Assembly: GCF_022919115.1 (NCBI RefSeq) | Contig: NZ_CP095072.1 | Span: forward strand, 3,286,001-3,350,000 | DNA length: 64,000 bases | Direction: 5' to 3' | DNA from: Gracilibacillus caseinilyticus | GTDB lineage: Bacteria > Bacillota > Bacilli > Bacillales > Amphibacillaceae | Part shown: positions 28,615-37,495 of the stretch, one piece after another | Layout of the letters: each line of letters opens with the position of its first letter | Numbering within the stretch: position 1 is the first letter of the stretch | Made by a program: the position numbers and the translations under genes | Notes under the pieces: generated by a model | The model's database searches: none | What the model saw: only the letters and a program-made list of their open reading frames with translations | Told to the model about the DNA's origin: nothing

Positions 28615-29216
28615 GTGAGAAGAGTATTATTTGTGCTATTATTCGTTGTGTTATTTTTATTGCCGATGCAAACTGTATTTGCAGCCAGTACTTATACTGT
28701 GCAACCCGGTGACAGTTTGTGGAAATTGCTGTCAAATATCAGAAAGGATTATCCGAAATCATTGAAGCAAATGAACAAATCACAAATCCTGATTTAATTT
28801 ATCCAAACCAACAAATTACGATTCCGACGATCGATGAAATTAAAAAAATCGAGCATCAAGTTATCCAATATACGAATGAGGAAAGAGAGAAAAATGGTCT
28901 TCCTAGCCTGCGAGCCGATTGGGAACTATCTCGTGTAGCACGATACAAATCGCAGGATATGCTGCAAAACCAATATTTTAGCCATACAAGTCCAACATAT
29001 GGTTCACCATTTACGATGATGCAGAATTTCGGTATTTCATATTCATCTGCAGGAGAGAATATTGCGAAAGGCCAAAATACAGCATATCAAGTTGTGCAAG
29101 CATGGATGAACTCAAGTGGCCATCGCGCTAACATTCTAAATGAAAAATATACACATATAGGTGTAGGCTATGTAAAAGATGGAAATTACTGGACGCAAAT
29201 GTTTATTGCGAACTAA
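28615..29216 (+). pseudogene. LysM-CAP domain secreted protein (YkwD-like), frameshifted
   Basis: The first part (28615-28797) encodes a signal peptide ending near FAAS and the start of a LysM domain (YTVQPGDSLWK), then leaves the frame. The remainder of the LysM (AVKYQKGLSEIIEANEQI) and a full CAP/SCP domain continue in the next frame to 29216. Adding one A to the AAA at 28723-28725 would restore a single ~200-residue protein. The CAP domain keeps its conserved FSHTSP, GENIA and SGHRANIL motifs. YkwD-like proteins are cell-wall-associated and of unknown activity. The frameshift could be a real mutation or a homopolymer sequencing error. The GTG start at 28615 follows GGAGAGGA. Confidence 0.8.
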
Positions 29217-29340
29217 TCCAACAGACTCAAATACGCTCAATGCTTATTTGACAGTCTCTCGTCTTGAATTTTAATAAATGTACCATTGTATACATTCAAG
29301 CGCTGATATTCTCCGATATTTTTGCTTTTAGATGCTTATT

Positions 29341-29369
29341 TTGTTTAACAATTCAGACAAAAGTATGAT
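29341..29369 (+). promoter_or_regulatory. Possible sigma-A promoter of the aspartokinase gene
   Basis: TTGTTT (29341-29346), 17 bp and TATGAT (29364-29369). The leader to the start codon is only ~35 nt, so there is no room for a lysine riboswitch. Confidence 0.5.
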
Positions 29370-29411
29370 AATATTTTTATGGTAGCAAAATAATTAATGG
29401 AGAGGTTAAAC

Positions 29412-30758
29412 ATGAAAGTAGCTAAATTTGGAGGAAGTTCAGTAGCAAATGCTGAGCAATTACAGAAAGTAGCATCTATTATTCAAGACGATAAAGATAG
29501 AAAAGTTATCGTCGTATCAGCACCAGGTAAACGATTTTCAGATGATATTAAAGTAACAGACATGCTTATTGAGCTTGGGGAAGCATTCTTTAATAAGCAA
29601 CCGTACGACCAAAAATTACAAGCAGTATTAGAGCGGTTTCAATCGATAACAAATGAGTTAAACTTATCTGACCAGATCATCAAGGAAATTAAAGATGGGG
29701 TAGAAGGTGTATTGCATTCTGAAGATAGTGATGCTTTAAAGATGGATGCATTAAAAGCTACAGGCGAGGATTCCCTTGCAAAGGTTTTGAGTGCTTATTT
29801 ACAATCGTTAGGGATTGAAGCAACATACTTAAATCCACAGCAAGCAGGAATTTTTGTAAGTGATCATCCTGGAGGCGCACAAGTGCTTGAAGAAAGCTAT
29901 GATCATTTGTATCAGTTAAGAGGGCGTACAGAGATCGTCGTAATTCCTGGATTTTTTGGTTATTCCAAAGCAGGTAAATTAATAACTTTTTCACGTGGAG
30001 GATCTGATATAACAGGATCTATTGTTGCTGCAGGGGTAAAAGCGGATTTATATGAAAACTTTACAGATGTAGACTCTGTTTATTGTGTGAACCCGACAAT
30101 TGTGGACAATCCAAAACAGATCACATCCTTAACGTATAAAGAGATGCGTGAATTGTCTTACGCAGGATTCTCTGTTTTTCACGATGAAGCATTGATTCCA
30201 GCATTTAAAGCAGACATTCCAGTTTGTATTAAAAATACGAACAATCCGAAAGCAATGGGAACGATTATTGTATCGAAAAAGGAACCACAACCGAATCCAG
30301 TAGTGGGTATCGCCAGTGATACAGGATTTATCAGTATCTATGTTAGTAAATACTTAATGAACCGTGAGTTAGGGTTTGGTCGTAAGCTGTTAACGATTTT
30401 AGAAGATGAAGATATCTCATTTGAGCACACGCCTTCTGGTATTGATGATATATCTGTCATTATCCGAGAGTCTAACATGACTCCTGAAAAAGAAGAACGT
30501 GTTATTACCAGAATTAAAAGAGAGTTAGATCCAGACACTGTCAGCGTTGAACGTGATCTTGCCTTGATCATGGTTGTTGGCGAGGGAATGGACAGTACAG
30601 TAGGCTTAGCAGATAAGGCAACGCATGCGTTTCATCAGGCAGATGTCAACATTGAAATGATGAACCAAGGGTCTTCTGAAGTTTCCATGATGTTTGGAAT
30701 TAAAGCAGACAAAGTAAATGATTCTGTTAGAGCACTATATCGTATGTTTTTCGAATAA
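29412..30758 (+). CDS. Aspartate kinase (YclM/aspartokinase III type)
   Basis: 448 residues. An amino acid kinase domain begins with VAKFGGSS, and the FSRGGSDITGS and NFTDVDSVY motifs sit near residues 200-225; two C-terminal ACT domains follow (about 310-448). It phosphorylates aspartate, the entry to lysine, threonine and methionine synthesis. The sequence and length fit B. subtilis YclM, the threonine/lysine-responsive isoenzyme, rather than DapG or LysC. ATG 29412 follows GGAGAGG; an in-frame ATG 15 nt upstream overlaps that site. It is monocistronic between a promoter and a terminator. Confidence 0.93.
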   Translation: MKVAKFGGSSVANAEQLQKVASIIQDDKDRKVIVVSAPGKRFSDDIKVTDMLIELGEAFFNKQPYDQKLQAVLERFQSITNELNLSDQIIKEIKDGVEGVLHSEDSDALKMDALKATGEDSLAKVLSAYLQSLGIEATYLNPQQAGIFVSDHPGGAQVLEESYDHLYQLRGRTEIVVIPGFFGYSKAGKLITFSRGGSDITGSIVAAGVKADLYENFTDVDSVYCVNPTIVDNPKQITSLTYKEMRELSYAGFSVFHDEALIPAFKADIPVCIKNTNNPKAMGTIIVSKKEPQPNPVVGIASDTGFISIYVSKYLMNRELGFGRKLLTILEDEDISFEHTPSGIDDISVIIRESNMTPEKEERVITRIKRELDPDTVSVERDLALIMVVGEGMDSTVGLADKATHAFHQADVNIEMMNQGSSEVSMMFGIKADKVNDSVRALYRMFFE

Positions 30759-30761
30759 TGG

Positions 30762-30797
30762 AAAAATACTTGACTAATTCTTAGTCAAGTATTTTTT
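30762..30797 (+). terminator. Terminator after the aspartokinase gene
   Basis: AAAAATACTTGACTAA pairs perfectly with TTAGTCAAGTATTTTT around TTC. The last bases overlap the end of the convergent reductase gene, so it can serve both. Confidence 0.9.
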
Positions 30798-31824
30798 GTG
30801 TTTTTAGAAGCTCTTTATTTTTTGTTTTAAATTTCTCGTTATGAGAGGATACCATGGCACTTTCATGGGACGAAGGATCAATAAATTGCTTTGCTTTATT
30901 CACTGCATTACAAGCATCTTGAAAGCATCCAGCAATTAAATGTAATTTGCTCTCGTGTTTCAGTATATCCCCAGCAGCATAGATGCCGGGAATATTCGTA
31001 GAACTGTCTGTGTTACCTTGAATTAATTGGTATTCATCCAATGCGATATTGATCGAACTATTTTCAAACAGGGAACGATCAATGACATAACCGTGGTTAA
31101 TGATTACTTCGTCTATCTCATGCCACTGCTCAGTTTGGTGTTTTTTATTGTATAATAATGCTTTGCTGATATGGTCATTGTCTTGTTCGCTTACTAATTT
31201 TTCAATTGTTGTGTCCAAATGTATTTCTATGGAACTAGATAAGACTTTGTTAACTTCTGCCTCATGTCCTTTTAATTGTTCACTACGATAAACGAGAATG
31301 ACTTTTTCAGCAATTGGCTCTAATTCATTTGCCCAGTCAACGGCTGCATTACCACCACCTGAAATCAACACTCGTTTGTGCTTAAATTGCTGCAACGATG
31401 GAACTATGTAATGGAGATTCGTTACCTCAAACTTATCGATTCCATCCAATTTAAGTTTTTGCGGATTTAATATTCCGCCACCAATAGCTACGATAACGGT
31501 TTTGGAATAATGTGTTTCTTTATTAGTGCTTAAGATAAAATAGTCTTCTTCTTTACGAATATCGGTAACCTTTGTATCTAAGGCAACAGTTGGAGAGAAA
31601 GTATGAGCTTGTTGTACGATTTGCTTTATAAAATCACCACCACTGATCGGTGGTTGACCACCTACATCCCAGATCATTTTTTCAGGATAGACATGAACCT
31701 TACCGCCTAAGTATGGCTGGTATTCAATTATTTTTGTCTTTAGGTCACGTAGACCGCTGTAAAAAGAGGCAAATAATCCTGCAGGGCCTCCGCCGATTAT
31801 CGTGACATCATATATATCTTTCAT
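30781..31824 (-). CDS. Ferredoxin/flavodoxin-NADP reductase (YcgT/YumC type)
   Basis: 347 residues from ATG 31824 (GGAGGT site at 8 nt). It is a thioredoxin-reductase-like FAD protein without the CxxC redox pair: the FAD motif IIGGGPAGLFAS is at the N-terminus, the NAD(P) motif ISGGGNAAVD near 155-164 and the second FAD motif IYAAGD near 285. This is the bacillar FNR2 family that passes electrons from NADPH to ferredoxin or flavodoxin. A Fur-box-like site upstream favours YcgT, the iron-regulated paralogue, over YumC. The C-terminus forms part of the shared terminator. Confidence 0.88.
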   Translation of the reverse strand: MKDIYDVTIIGGGPAGLFASFYSGLRDLKTKIIEYQPYLGGKVHVYPEKMIWDVGGQPPISGGDFIKQIVQQAHTFSPTVALDTKVTDIRKEEDYFILSTNKETHYSKTVIVAIGGGILNPQKLKLDGIDKFEVTNLHYIVPSLQQFKHKRVLISGGGNAAVDWANELEPIAEKVILVYRSEQLKGHEAEVNKVLSSSIEIHLDTTIEKLVSEQDNDHISKALLYNKKHQTEQWHEIDEVIINHGYVIDRSLFENSSINIALDEYQLIQGNTDSSTNIPGIYAAGDILKHESKLHLIAGCFQDACNAVNKAKQFIDPSSHESAMVSSHNEKFKTKNKELLKTQKILD

Positions 31825-31842
31825 ACCTTGCACCTCCGAAAA

Positions 31843-31857
31843 TGAAAATCATTCTCA
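31843..31857 (-). promoter_or_regulatory. Fur box upstream of the reductase gene
   Basis: On the minus strand TGAGAATGATTTTCA matches the 7-1-7 Fur box TGATAATNATTATCA with two mismatches. It lies just upstream of the ribosome site, so Fe-loaded Fur would repress the reductase. Confidence 0.7.
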
Positions 31858-32026
31858 TTCAATAATACTGTAACCGCTAGTAATTTGCAACAACAAAAAT
31901 CGCTCGATTCAAACTAACTTCGAAGAGCTAGCATATACTGTATGTCAACATAACTACATTTATATAAATCGTCTTATGAGCACACTTACTTTTTCAAGGT
32001 TAGGCGCGATTGATTCAGCTGAACAT

Positions 32027-32061
32027 AAAAAAACAGATATTCATTAAGAAGAATATCTGTT
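32027..32061 (-). terminator. Terminator overlapping the end of yqzF
   Basis: AACAGATATTC pairs perfectly with GAATATCTGTT and is followed on the minus strand by seven T. The yqzF stop codon (32044-32046) lies inside the 8-nt loop. Confidence 0.88.
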
Positions 32062-32286
32062 ACGCTTGCCGCCTTTATTTAATTGTCGTTTTTTATCGCG
32101 ATGCAGGATAAAACCACCAATAAAATATAAACCGCCGACAAAAAGAACAAGTCCGATAATAAATTGAATCACAATATGAAAAAAGAGGAGATTCAATTCA
32201 CCGAAGAAGGCATCTCTCATTAATTTAATACCATATGTTGCCAAAACAGCTGGTAAGACTAGTAACAATAACGCAATCAGTCTCAA
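32044..32286 (-). CDS. yqzF: Small membrane protein YqzF (DUF2627)
   Basis: 80 residues from TTG 32286, which has an AGGAGG site at 7 nt and gives the family length (78 in B. subtilis); a longer frame from 32364 lacks a ribosome site. There are two membrane segments (about 3-21 and 37-62) and a basic tail. Function is unknown. Its position next to bkdR is conserved in Bacillus. Confidence 0.82.
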   Translation of the reverse strand: MRLIALLLLVLPAVLATYGIKLMRDAFFGELNLLFFHIVIQFIIGLVLFVGGLYFIGGFILHRDKKRQLNKGGKRNRYSS

Positions 32287-32403
32287 AAGGTTTCCTCCTA
32301 TAGTGTGGAAATACTTAAAGTATAGCAAAAAAGCTCGATAATTGAAAATAGCTTTATCTTGCAATATCTTGCAAGAAATTATACACTAGAAGCATGAAAA
32401 ATA

Positions 32404-33990
32404 ATGCAAGGTGTGATGAAAATAGCTTCAATTACGTCAATGAAATATGATCATGTGTTGCAGCAATTGCCAGTGGGTATTATGTTAATCAATAAAGACG
32501 ATCGCATCGAATTTGCCAATGCAATGGCGCGAGAATTATGCGAGTTAGCCAATGACAACGATCTGCAGTCCTTGTCTGAAATCATTGATCATCCAGCTAC
32601 GATCAATGTGAAGCAACTCCATCAACATGTTGAATCGATTGATACGATAAAAATTAATCAACAAAAAGTACTATCTGTTTATCGCCCATTTTTTAGCGAA
32701 CAAGGGACATTAATGGGTATCATCTTAATGTTTGAGTCTCTACATACTTTTGATAAACAGGTACGTGAGTTTACTGACAAAAAGATGCTTGAAAGTATTA
32801 TTGAAGAAAGTATGAAACATCATCATTATGATTTTCGAGTAGTTATGCCAGATAAGACGGAGTGGTTTGTTAGTCAAAAATGGCAACAATTAAGTAAGAA
32901 AGAAAAACAGTGGGTGGATCTGCTAGCTACAAAAGCTATCAATGCAAGACGAGAAATATCAGACCGTGTACAAGTTTCCTCTAACAGGGGCGGATCTTTA
33001 GAAATTATCTGCAAGCCTTTGTGGAATCATGGGAAAATAGCAGGCTGTATGCAATTTGTTAATAAGAGCAGTGAGCAGGAGACGGATGAAGAGTTAACAA
33101 TTGCACGACAATTGATTCGTAAACTGGAATCCTCTTATCGAATGTCGGATATCATTGCTGTTTCCCCTGCAATGAATATAGCAAAGGAGCAAGCAAAGCT
33201 ATATGCCAAAATGCATACCCCGATTATGATTAAAGGGGAAGTGGGAACAGGTAAGCAAATGATGGCACGAGCGATACATGATTTAAGTGAATGGAGAGAC
33301 TATCCGTTTTATTTTATTCGTTTTTCTGAATTGCAAAACGCTATAACAAAAAAACTGCCTATTAAACAAAAAGGTACTTATTATATATATATGGATTCAA
33401 AGTTGACTCAGGACAGACAAGAACAACTGTTAGAAATAATGACCAAGCAGCACCATATCCGAATAATATTCGGTACTGCCACAGCCATCCATGCAACTGA
33501 CTGGCTTGATGGTCTCTATGATATGTTGCAAAGATATGTCATGGTCTTGCCTAATCTTAAGGAGAGAAGCGAGGATTTTCAACCACTTATTATGTCAATA
33601 ATAAATATGTTGAATCAAAAATATCAAAAAAATGTATCTGCTATCGATGATCATCTGCTCACGCATTGGATAAAGCAGGATTGGCCAGGAAACGTCATGC
33701 AGCTGGAACGAACGTTGGAAAAACAAGTCTTGCGTGTTAGTTTTGGGACTGAGGTACTTACGTTGGATCAGTTGGAGCAAGCAGATATCGATTCCCCAGT
33801 TCCATCAGTCACATTCCAGAACAGAAGCTTACAGGAAGCAATTGATCAATTTGAAAAAGATTATATTTTCTCTGCACTTAAACAGAATCAGTTTAATAAG
33901 TCTAAGACAGCTAGAGAGCTAGGTGTATCTGTGCGCAATTTATATTATAAAATGGAAAAATATAATATGGAAAGAGGTGCAAATTCATGA
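32404..33990 (+). CDS. bkdR: BkdR-like regulator with degenerate sigma-54 activator domain
   Basis: 528 residues: an N-terminal PAS-like region (about 14-115), a second sensory region (120-225), an AAA+ domain (about 248-445) and a Fis-type helix-turn-helix (about 478-520). It occupies the bkdR position and keeps Walker A (GEVGTGKQ, 278-285). However, the ~25 residues that normally carry SELFG and the sigma-54-contacting GAFTGA loop are missing between 308 and 322. Walker B GTLFLDE has become GTYYIYMD, and the FRxDLYYRL arginine-finger segment is altered. It probably cannot activate sigma-54 and may act as a simple DNA-binding regulator. Start codon choice (32404 or 32416) is uncertain. It overlaps buk by 4 nt. 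Confidence 0.85.
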   Translation: MQGVMKIASITSMKYDHVLQQLPVGIMLINKDDRIEFANAMARELCELANDNDLQSLSEIIDHPATINVKQLHQHVESIDTIKINQQKVLSVYRPFFSEQGTLMGIILMFESLHTFDKQVREFTDKKMLESIIEESMKHHHYDFRVVMPDKTEWFVSQKWQQLSKKEKQWVDLLATKAINARREISDRVQVSSNRGGSLEIICKPLWNHGKIAGCMQFVNKSSEQETDEELTIARQLIRKLESSYRMSDIIAVSPAMNIAKEQAKLYAKMHTPIMIKGEVGTGKQMMARAIHDLSEWRDYPFYFIRFSELQNAITKKLPIKQKGTYYIYMDSKLTQDRQEQLLEIMTKQHHIRIIFGTATAIHATDWLDGLYDMLQRYVMVLPNLKERSEDFQPLIMSIINMLNQKYQKNVSAIDDHLLTHWIKQDWPGNVMQLERTLEKQVLRVSFGTEVLTLDQLEQADIDSPVPSVTFQNRSLQEAIDQFEKDYIFSALKQNQFNKSKTARELGVSVRNLYYKMEKYNMERGANS

Positions 33991-35087
33991 CGTCAGAACT
34001 CTTTCGTATATTAGTTATTAATCCATTAGTCGAAGGAACAAGAATTGCCGTTTATGAAAATGAAGAATGCCTTTATGATAAAATGATTCCATTGCTAAAC
34101 GAACAGTATGACCTGGAAACTCTCCAGCAGTTGAAAGATCGAAAAAAGGACATAACCGATACCATTCAAACAGTAGGATTTAATATTGCTCACTTTGATG
34201 CTGTTTGTGGGCGTGGTGGCCTGTTACGACCAATAGAAGGCGGTACTTATCAGATCAATCAACAGATGATTGATGACCTCAACAATCAAATAAATGGGGA
34301 TCATGTATCCAATCTAGGTGCGTTACTTGCAGATGAAATAGCGCAGGACTGGAACTTACAAGCCTATATCGTTGATCCGGTTGTGGTAGATGAAATGTTT
34401 GACATTGCCAGAAAAACCGGAGTACCATCAATCGAACGTAAAAGTATTTTTCATGCATTGAATCAAAAATCAGTGGCAAGATCATTAGCAAGACAGTTAC
34501 AGGCAAATTATGAGGATCTCTGCCTGATCATTGCACATATCGGTGGTGGTGTCACGGTAGGGGCGCATCAATATGGTCAAGTGATTGATGTGAATAATGG
34601 TTTTGATGGTGACGGTCCTTTATCTTTTGAAAGAGCTGGATCGATTCCTAATAAAAGCTTGATAGATCTCTGTTTTGAATCAGGTTTATCAAAGGGAGCA
34701 ATCCAGGATAAAATTATCTACCAAAGTGGACTGAAATCGTATTTGGGTATCGAACGCAAAGCGGATCTCGATTGGTTATGGCATACATCACCAGAGAAAG
34801 TCGAAGAAGTATTTGATATATTAGGTTTTCAAATTGCAAAAGAGATTGGTAAGATGAGTACTGTGTTATCGGGTAATGTGAACGCAATTGCCTTAACAGG
34901 TGATTTGGCTGCTTATCCATATTTGAATGAAAAAATTATTCAGCAGGTCAGTTGGATTGCTGATACATATGTATTCCCAGGTGAGAATGTCATGCTTGCC
35001 TTAGCGCAGGGGACATTACGTGTATTAAACGGGAAAGAAACAATAAAGCATTATGATAAAGGAAGGAATGGCAAAAATGGCTCATAA
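33987..35087 (+). CDS. buk: Branched-chain acyl (butyrate) kinase
   Basis: 366-residue ASKHA-fold acyl kinase. It interconverts acyl phosphates (isobutyryl, isovaleryl, 2-methylbutyryl) and ADP with the acid and ATP. The N-terminal VINPLVEGTRIAVYE and the AHIGGGVTVGAHQ and NGFDGDGPLSFERAGSIP motifs are family signatures. It overlaps bkdR by 4 nt and runs 11 nt into lpdV, so it is translated within one operon. The phosphotransacylase Ptb that normally makes its substrate is not encoded next to it. Confidence 0.94.
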   Translation: MTSELFRILVINPLVEGTRIAVYENEECLYDKMIPLLNEQYDLETLQQLKDRKKDITDTIQTVGFNIAHFDAVCGRGGLLRPIEGGTYQINQQMIDDLNNQINGDHVSNLGALLADEIAQDWNLQAYIVDPVVVDEMFDIARKTGVPSIERKSIFHALNQKSVARSLARQLQANYEDLCLIIAHIGGGVTVGAHQYGQVIDVNNGFDGDGPLSFERAGSIPNKSLIDLCFESGLSKGAIQDKIIYQSGLKSYLGIERKADLDWLWHTSPEKVEEVFDILGFQIAKEIGKMSTVLSGNVNAIALTGDLAAYPYLNEKIIQQVSWIADTYVFPGENVMLALAQGTLRVLNGKETIKHYDKGRNGKNGS

Positions 35088-36501
35088 TTATGATCTGGTT
35101 ATCCTAGGTGGCGGGACGGGAGGTTATATGACGGCAATCCGGGCCGTTCAGCTCGGCCTGAAGACAGCTGTAGTGGAAAAAGAGGCGTTAGGCGGCACTT
35201 GTCTGCATAAAGGTTGTATTCCTACGAAAGCATTACTGAAAAGTGCGTCCGTTTTTCAACAAGTTAAATCTGCCGCAACATTTGGTGTGGAAACCTCTGA
35301 ACCGACATTTAATCTCATGCAAGCAATCGAGCGGAAAGACAACATAGTAGCTTCTTTACATGAGGGTGTAACACATTTGATGAAAACTAATCGAATAGAT
35401 GTTTACGAAGGATATGGACGAATTTTAGGTCCTTCAATTTTTTCACCAATAGCAGGGACGATTTCTGTTGAGTATGATGATGATCGAGAGAATGATCTTT
35501 TAATTCCAAAGAATGTGGTTATTGCTACAGGTTCTTCCCCAGCTGTACTGCCTTCTATCAAATCTGATCACGAAGATATTCTCACGTCAGATGACTTAGT
35601 CAATTTAACTGAATTACCTGCTTCAATTGTTATCGTTGGCGGTGGTGTGATCGGAATCGAATGGGCCTCTTTTCTACATGATGCAGGGGTTGAAGTGACC
35701 ATTCTGGAAGCACAGGAACACATTTTGCCAATGTTTGATCAAGAGATAACGAAGCAGTTGAAACGATCTCTTGAGAAAAAAGGAATCACTATTGTAGAGC
35801 AAGCAAAGATTGAAAGTGCAACGAAGACAGAAGCGACGAAATTACAGGTTCAGTATCAGAAAAAGGATCAAATACATCAAATGACAGCAGATAAACTATT
35901 GCTGGCAGTAGGAAGAAAGGCGAATACCTACAAAATAGGGCTTGAAAACACAGATATCCAAGTGGATCAAAAAGGTTTTATAAGTGTAAATCAAGATTTT
36001 CAAACAGAGGAAAGTCACATTTATGCAATTGGGGATGTTATAGGTGGCAGACAACTTGCTCACGTTGCCACTTACGAAGGAAAAAAAGCGGTGGAACACA
36101 TTGCGGATGTTACAACCAGTACATTATCTGATCAGGAAATACCTTCTTGCATATACAGCAATCCGGAAGTAGCGATGATAGGATTTACGGAACAGGAAGT
36201 AAAGCAAAAAGGTTATGATTACCAAACAGAAAAAATATCACTTCAAGCCATTGGAAAAGCACATGTGAATGGTCATACGGATGGTTTTATGAAAATAATA
36301 ATAGATACAAAAACAGATGATATATTAGGCATCCATTTATTAGGTGAACACGTAACCGAATTAATAGGACAAGCAAGTATCGCAAAGTACTTTGATAGTT
36401 CAGCACTAGAATTGTCAGAGGTTATGTACCCGCATCCATCCGTGGGTGAAATTTTTGGAGAAGCTGCACAAGCAGTACAAGGGAGGAAAATTCATGGTTA
36501 A
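35077..36501 (+). CDS. lpdV: Dihydrolipoyl dehydrogenase (E3) of the BCKDH complex
   Basis: 474 residues from ATG 35077 (MAHNYDLVILGGG, matching the family); upstream ATGs lie on or before the ribosome site. The FAD motif GGGTGGY is at the N-terminus, the redox disulfide CLHKGC near 40-45, the NAD motif IVGGGVIGIEWAS near 186-198 and the C-terminal HPHPSVGE dyad partner are all intact. It reoxidises the lipoyl arms of BkdB. Its beginning overlaps buk. Confidence 0.94.
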   Translation: MAHNYDLVILGGGTGGYMTAIRAVQLGLKTAVVEKEALGGTCLHKGCIPTKALLKSASVFQQVKSAATFGVETSEPTFNLMQAIERKDNIVASLHEGVTHLMKTNRIDVYEGYGRILGPSIFSPIAGTISVEYDDDRENDLLIPKNVVIATGSSPAVLPSIKSDHEDILTSDDLVNLTELPASIVIVGGGVIGIEWASFLHDAGVEVTILEAQEHILPMFDQEITKQLKRSLEKKGITIVEQAKIESATKTEATKLQVQYQKKDQIHQMTADKLLLAVGRKANTYKIGLENTDIQVDQKGFISVNQDFQTEESHIYAIGDVIGGRQLAHVATYEGKKAVEHIADVTTSTLSDQEIPSCIYSNPEVAMIGFTEQEVKQKGYDYQTEKISLQAIGKAHVNGHTDGFMKIIIDTKTDDILGIHLLGEHVTELIGQASIAKYFDSSALELSEVMYPHPSVGEIFGEAAQAVQGRKIHG

Positions 36502-37495
36502 TCAAACAGTCGATATTAAGTCCGATAAAGAAACATTATTAAATATGTATCGGGAAATGTTATTAGCAAGAAGAATTGATGAAAGAATGTGGCTGCTAAA
36601 TCGTTCAGGAAGCATCCCGTTCGTTGTATCCTGTCAAGGTCAAGAAGTGATGCAAATTGCAGCATCTTTTGCTTTGGATAAAGAACAAGATTATGCATTG
36701 CCATATTACCGGGACTTAGGAGTAGTTGTTCACTTCGGAATGACAACAAAGGAAATATTCCTGCAGGCTTACGCTAAAGCAGAAGACCCGAACTCAGGCG
36801 GTCGTCAAATGCCAAGTCACTTTAGTCAGAAGAAAAATCGAATTGTAACAGGCTCATCACCGGTAACGACTCAGGTACCACATGCAACTGGCTTTGCTCT
36901 AGCCAGTAAAATGGAGAAAAAGCCAGCGGTATCTTTCGTCACTTTAGGGGAAGGATCATCTAACCAAGGTGATTTTCATGAAGGGTTGAATTTTGCAGGA
37001 GTCCATAAATTGCCAGCTATTTTTATGGTAGAAAACAACAAATATGCGATTAGTGTGCCGCTTCATAAGCAGGTAGCTTGTGACAATATCTCTGATCGTG
37101 CCGTCGGTTATGGAATGAAAGGTATTAAAGTCGATGGTAACGATGCATTTGCTGTATACGAAGCAGTGAAAGAAGCACGGGACCGTGCTATTAATGGCGA
37201 GGGGCCAACACTGGTTGAAGCTGTTTCTTATCGCTTAACACCACACTCTAGTGATGACGATGACATGACATATCGAACAAAAGAAGAAGTAACGGAAGAA
37301 AAAACAAAAGATGGTCTTGCTGTCTTCAAAAAACACCTGGTAGAACAAGGATTTTTAACGGAAGCATTAGAAGAAGAGATCGAATCATCCATCAAAAACG
37401 AAATCAATGAAGCGACTGAATACGCAGAAAACGCACCATATGCAGACGCATCTACACTAGAACGCTATGTCTATCATGAAAAGGGGGCTAACTGA
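36494..37495 (+). CDS. bkdAA: Branched-chain 2-oxo acid dehydrogenase E1 alpha
   Basis: 333 residues from ATG 36494 with a GGGAGG site; the upstream in-frame start lies inside lpdV. It is the thiamine diphosphate-binding alpha subunit: GEGSSNQGDFHEGLNFA followed by ENNKYAIS is the thiamine motif, and the HSSDDD phosphorylation-loop equivalent is near residue 255. With BkdAB it decarboxylates 2-oxo acids of Val, Ile and Leu, giving starter units for iso and anteiso fatty acids. Confidence 0.95.
   Translation: MVNQTVDIKSDKETLLNMYREMLLARRIDERMWLLNRSGSIPFVVSCQGQEVMQIAASFALDKEQDYALPYYRDLGVVVHFGMTTKEIFLQAYAKAEDPNSGGRQMPSHFSQKKNRIVTGSSPVTTQVPHATGFALASKMEKKPAVSFVTLGEGSSNQGDFHEGLNFAGVHKLPAIFMVENNKYAISVPLHKQVACDNISDRAVGYGMKGIKVDGNDAFAVYEAVKEARDRAINGEGPTLVEAVSYRLTPHSSDDDDMTYRTKEEVTEEKTKDGLAVFKKHLVEQGFLTEALEEEIESSIKNEINEATEYAENAPYADASTLERYVYHEKGAN

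Noticed and set aside
29217..29411. Lysine riboswitch in front of the aspartokinase gene
   Set aside because: The leader after the likely promoter is only ~35 nt, and no L-box motifs or leader terminator are present.
33960..33990. Sigma-54 (-12/-24) promoter ahead of buk
   Set aside because: bkdR and buk overlap by 4 nt, and I see no GG-N10-GC element at the end of bkdR.
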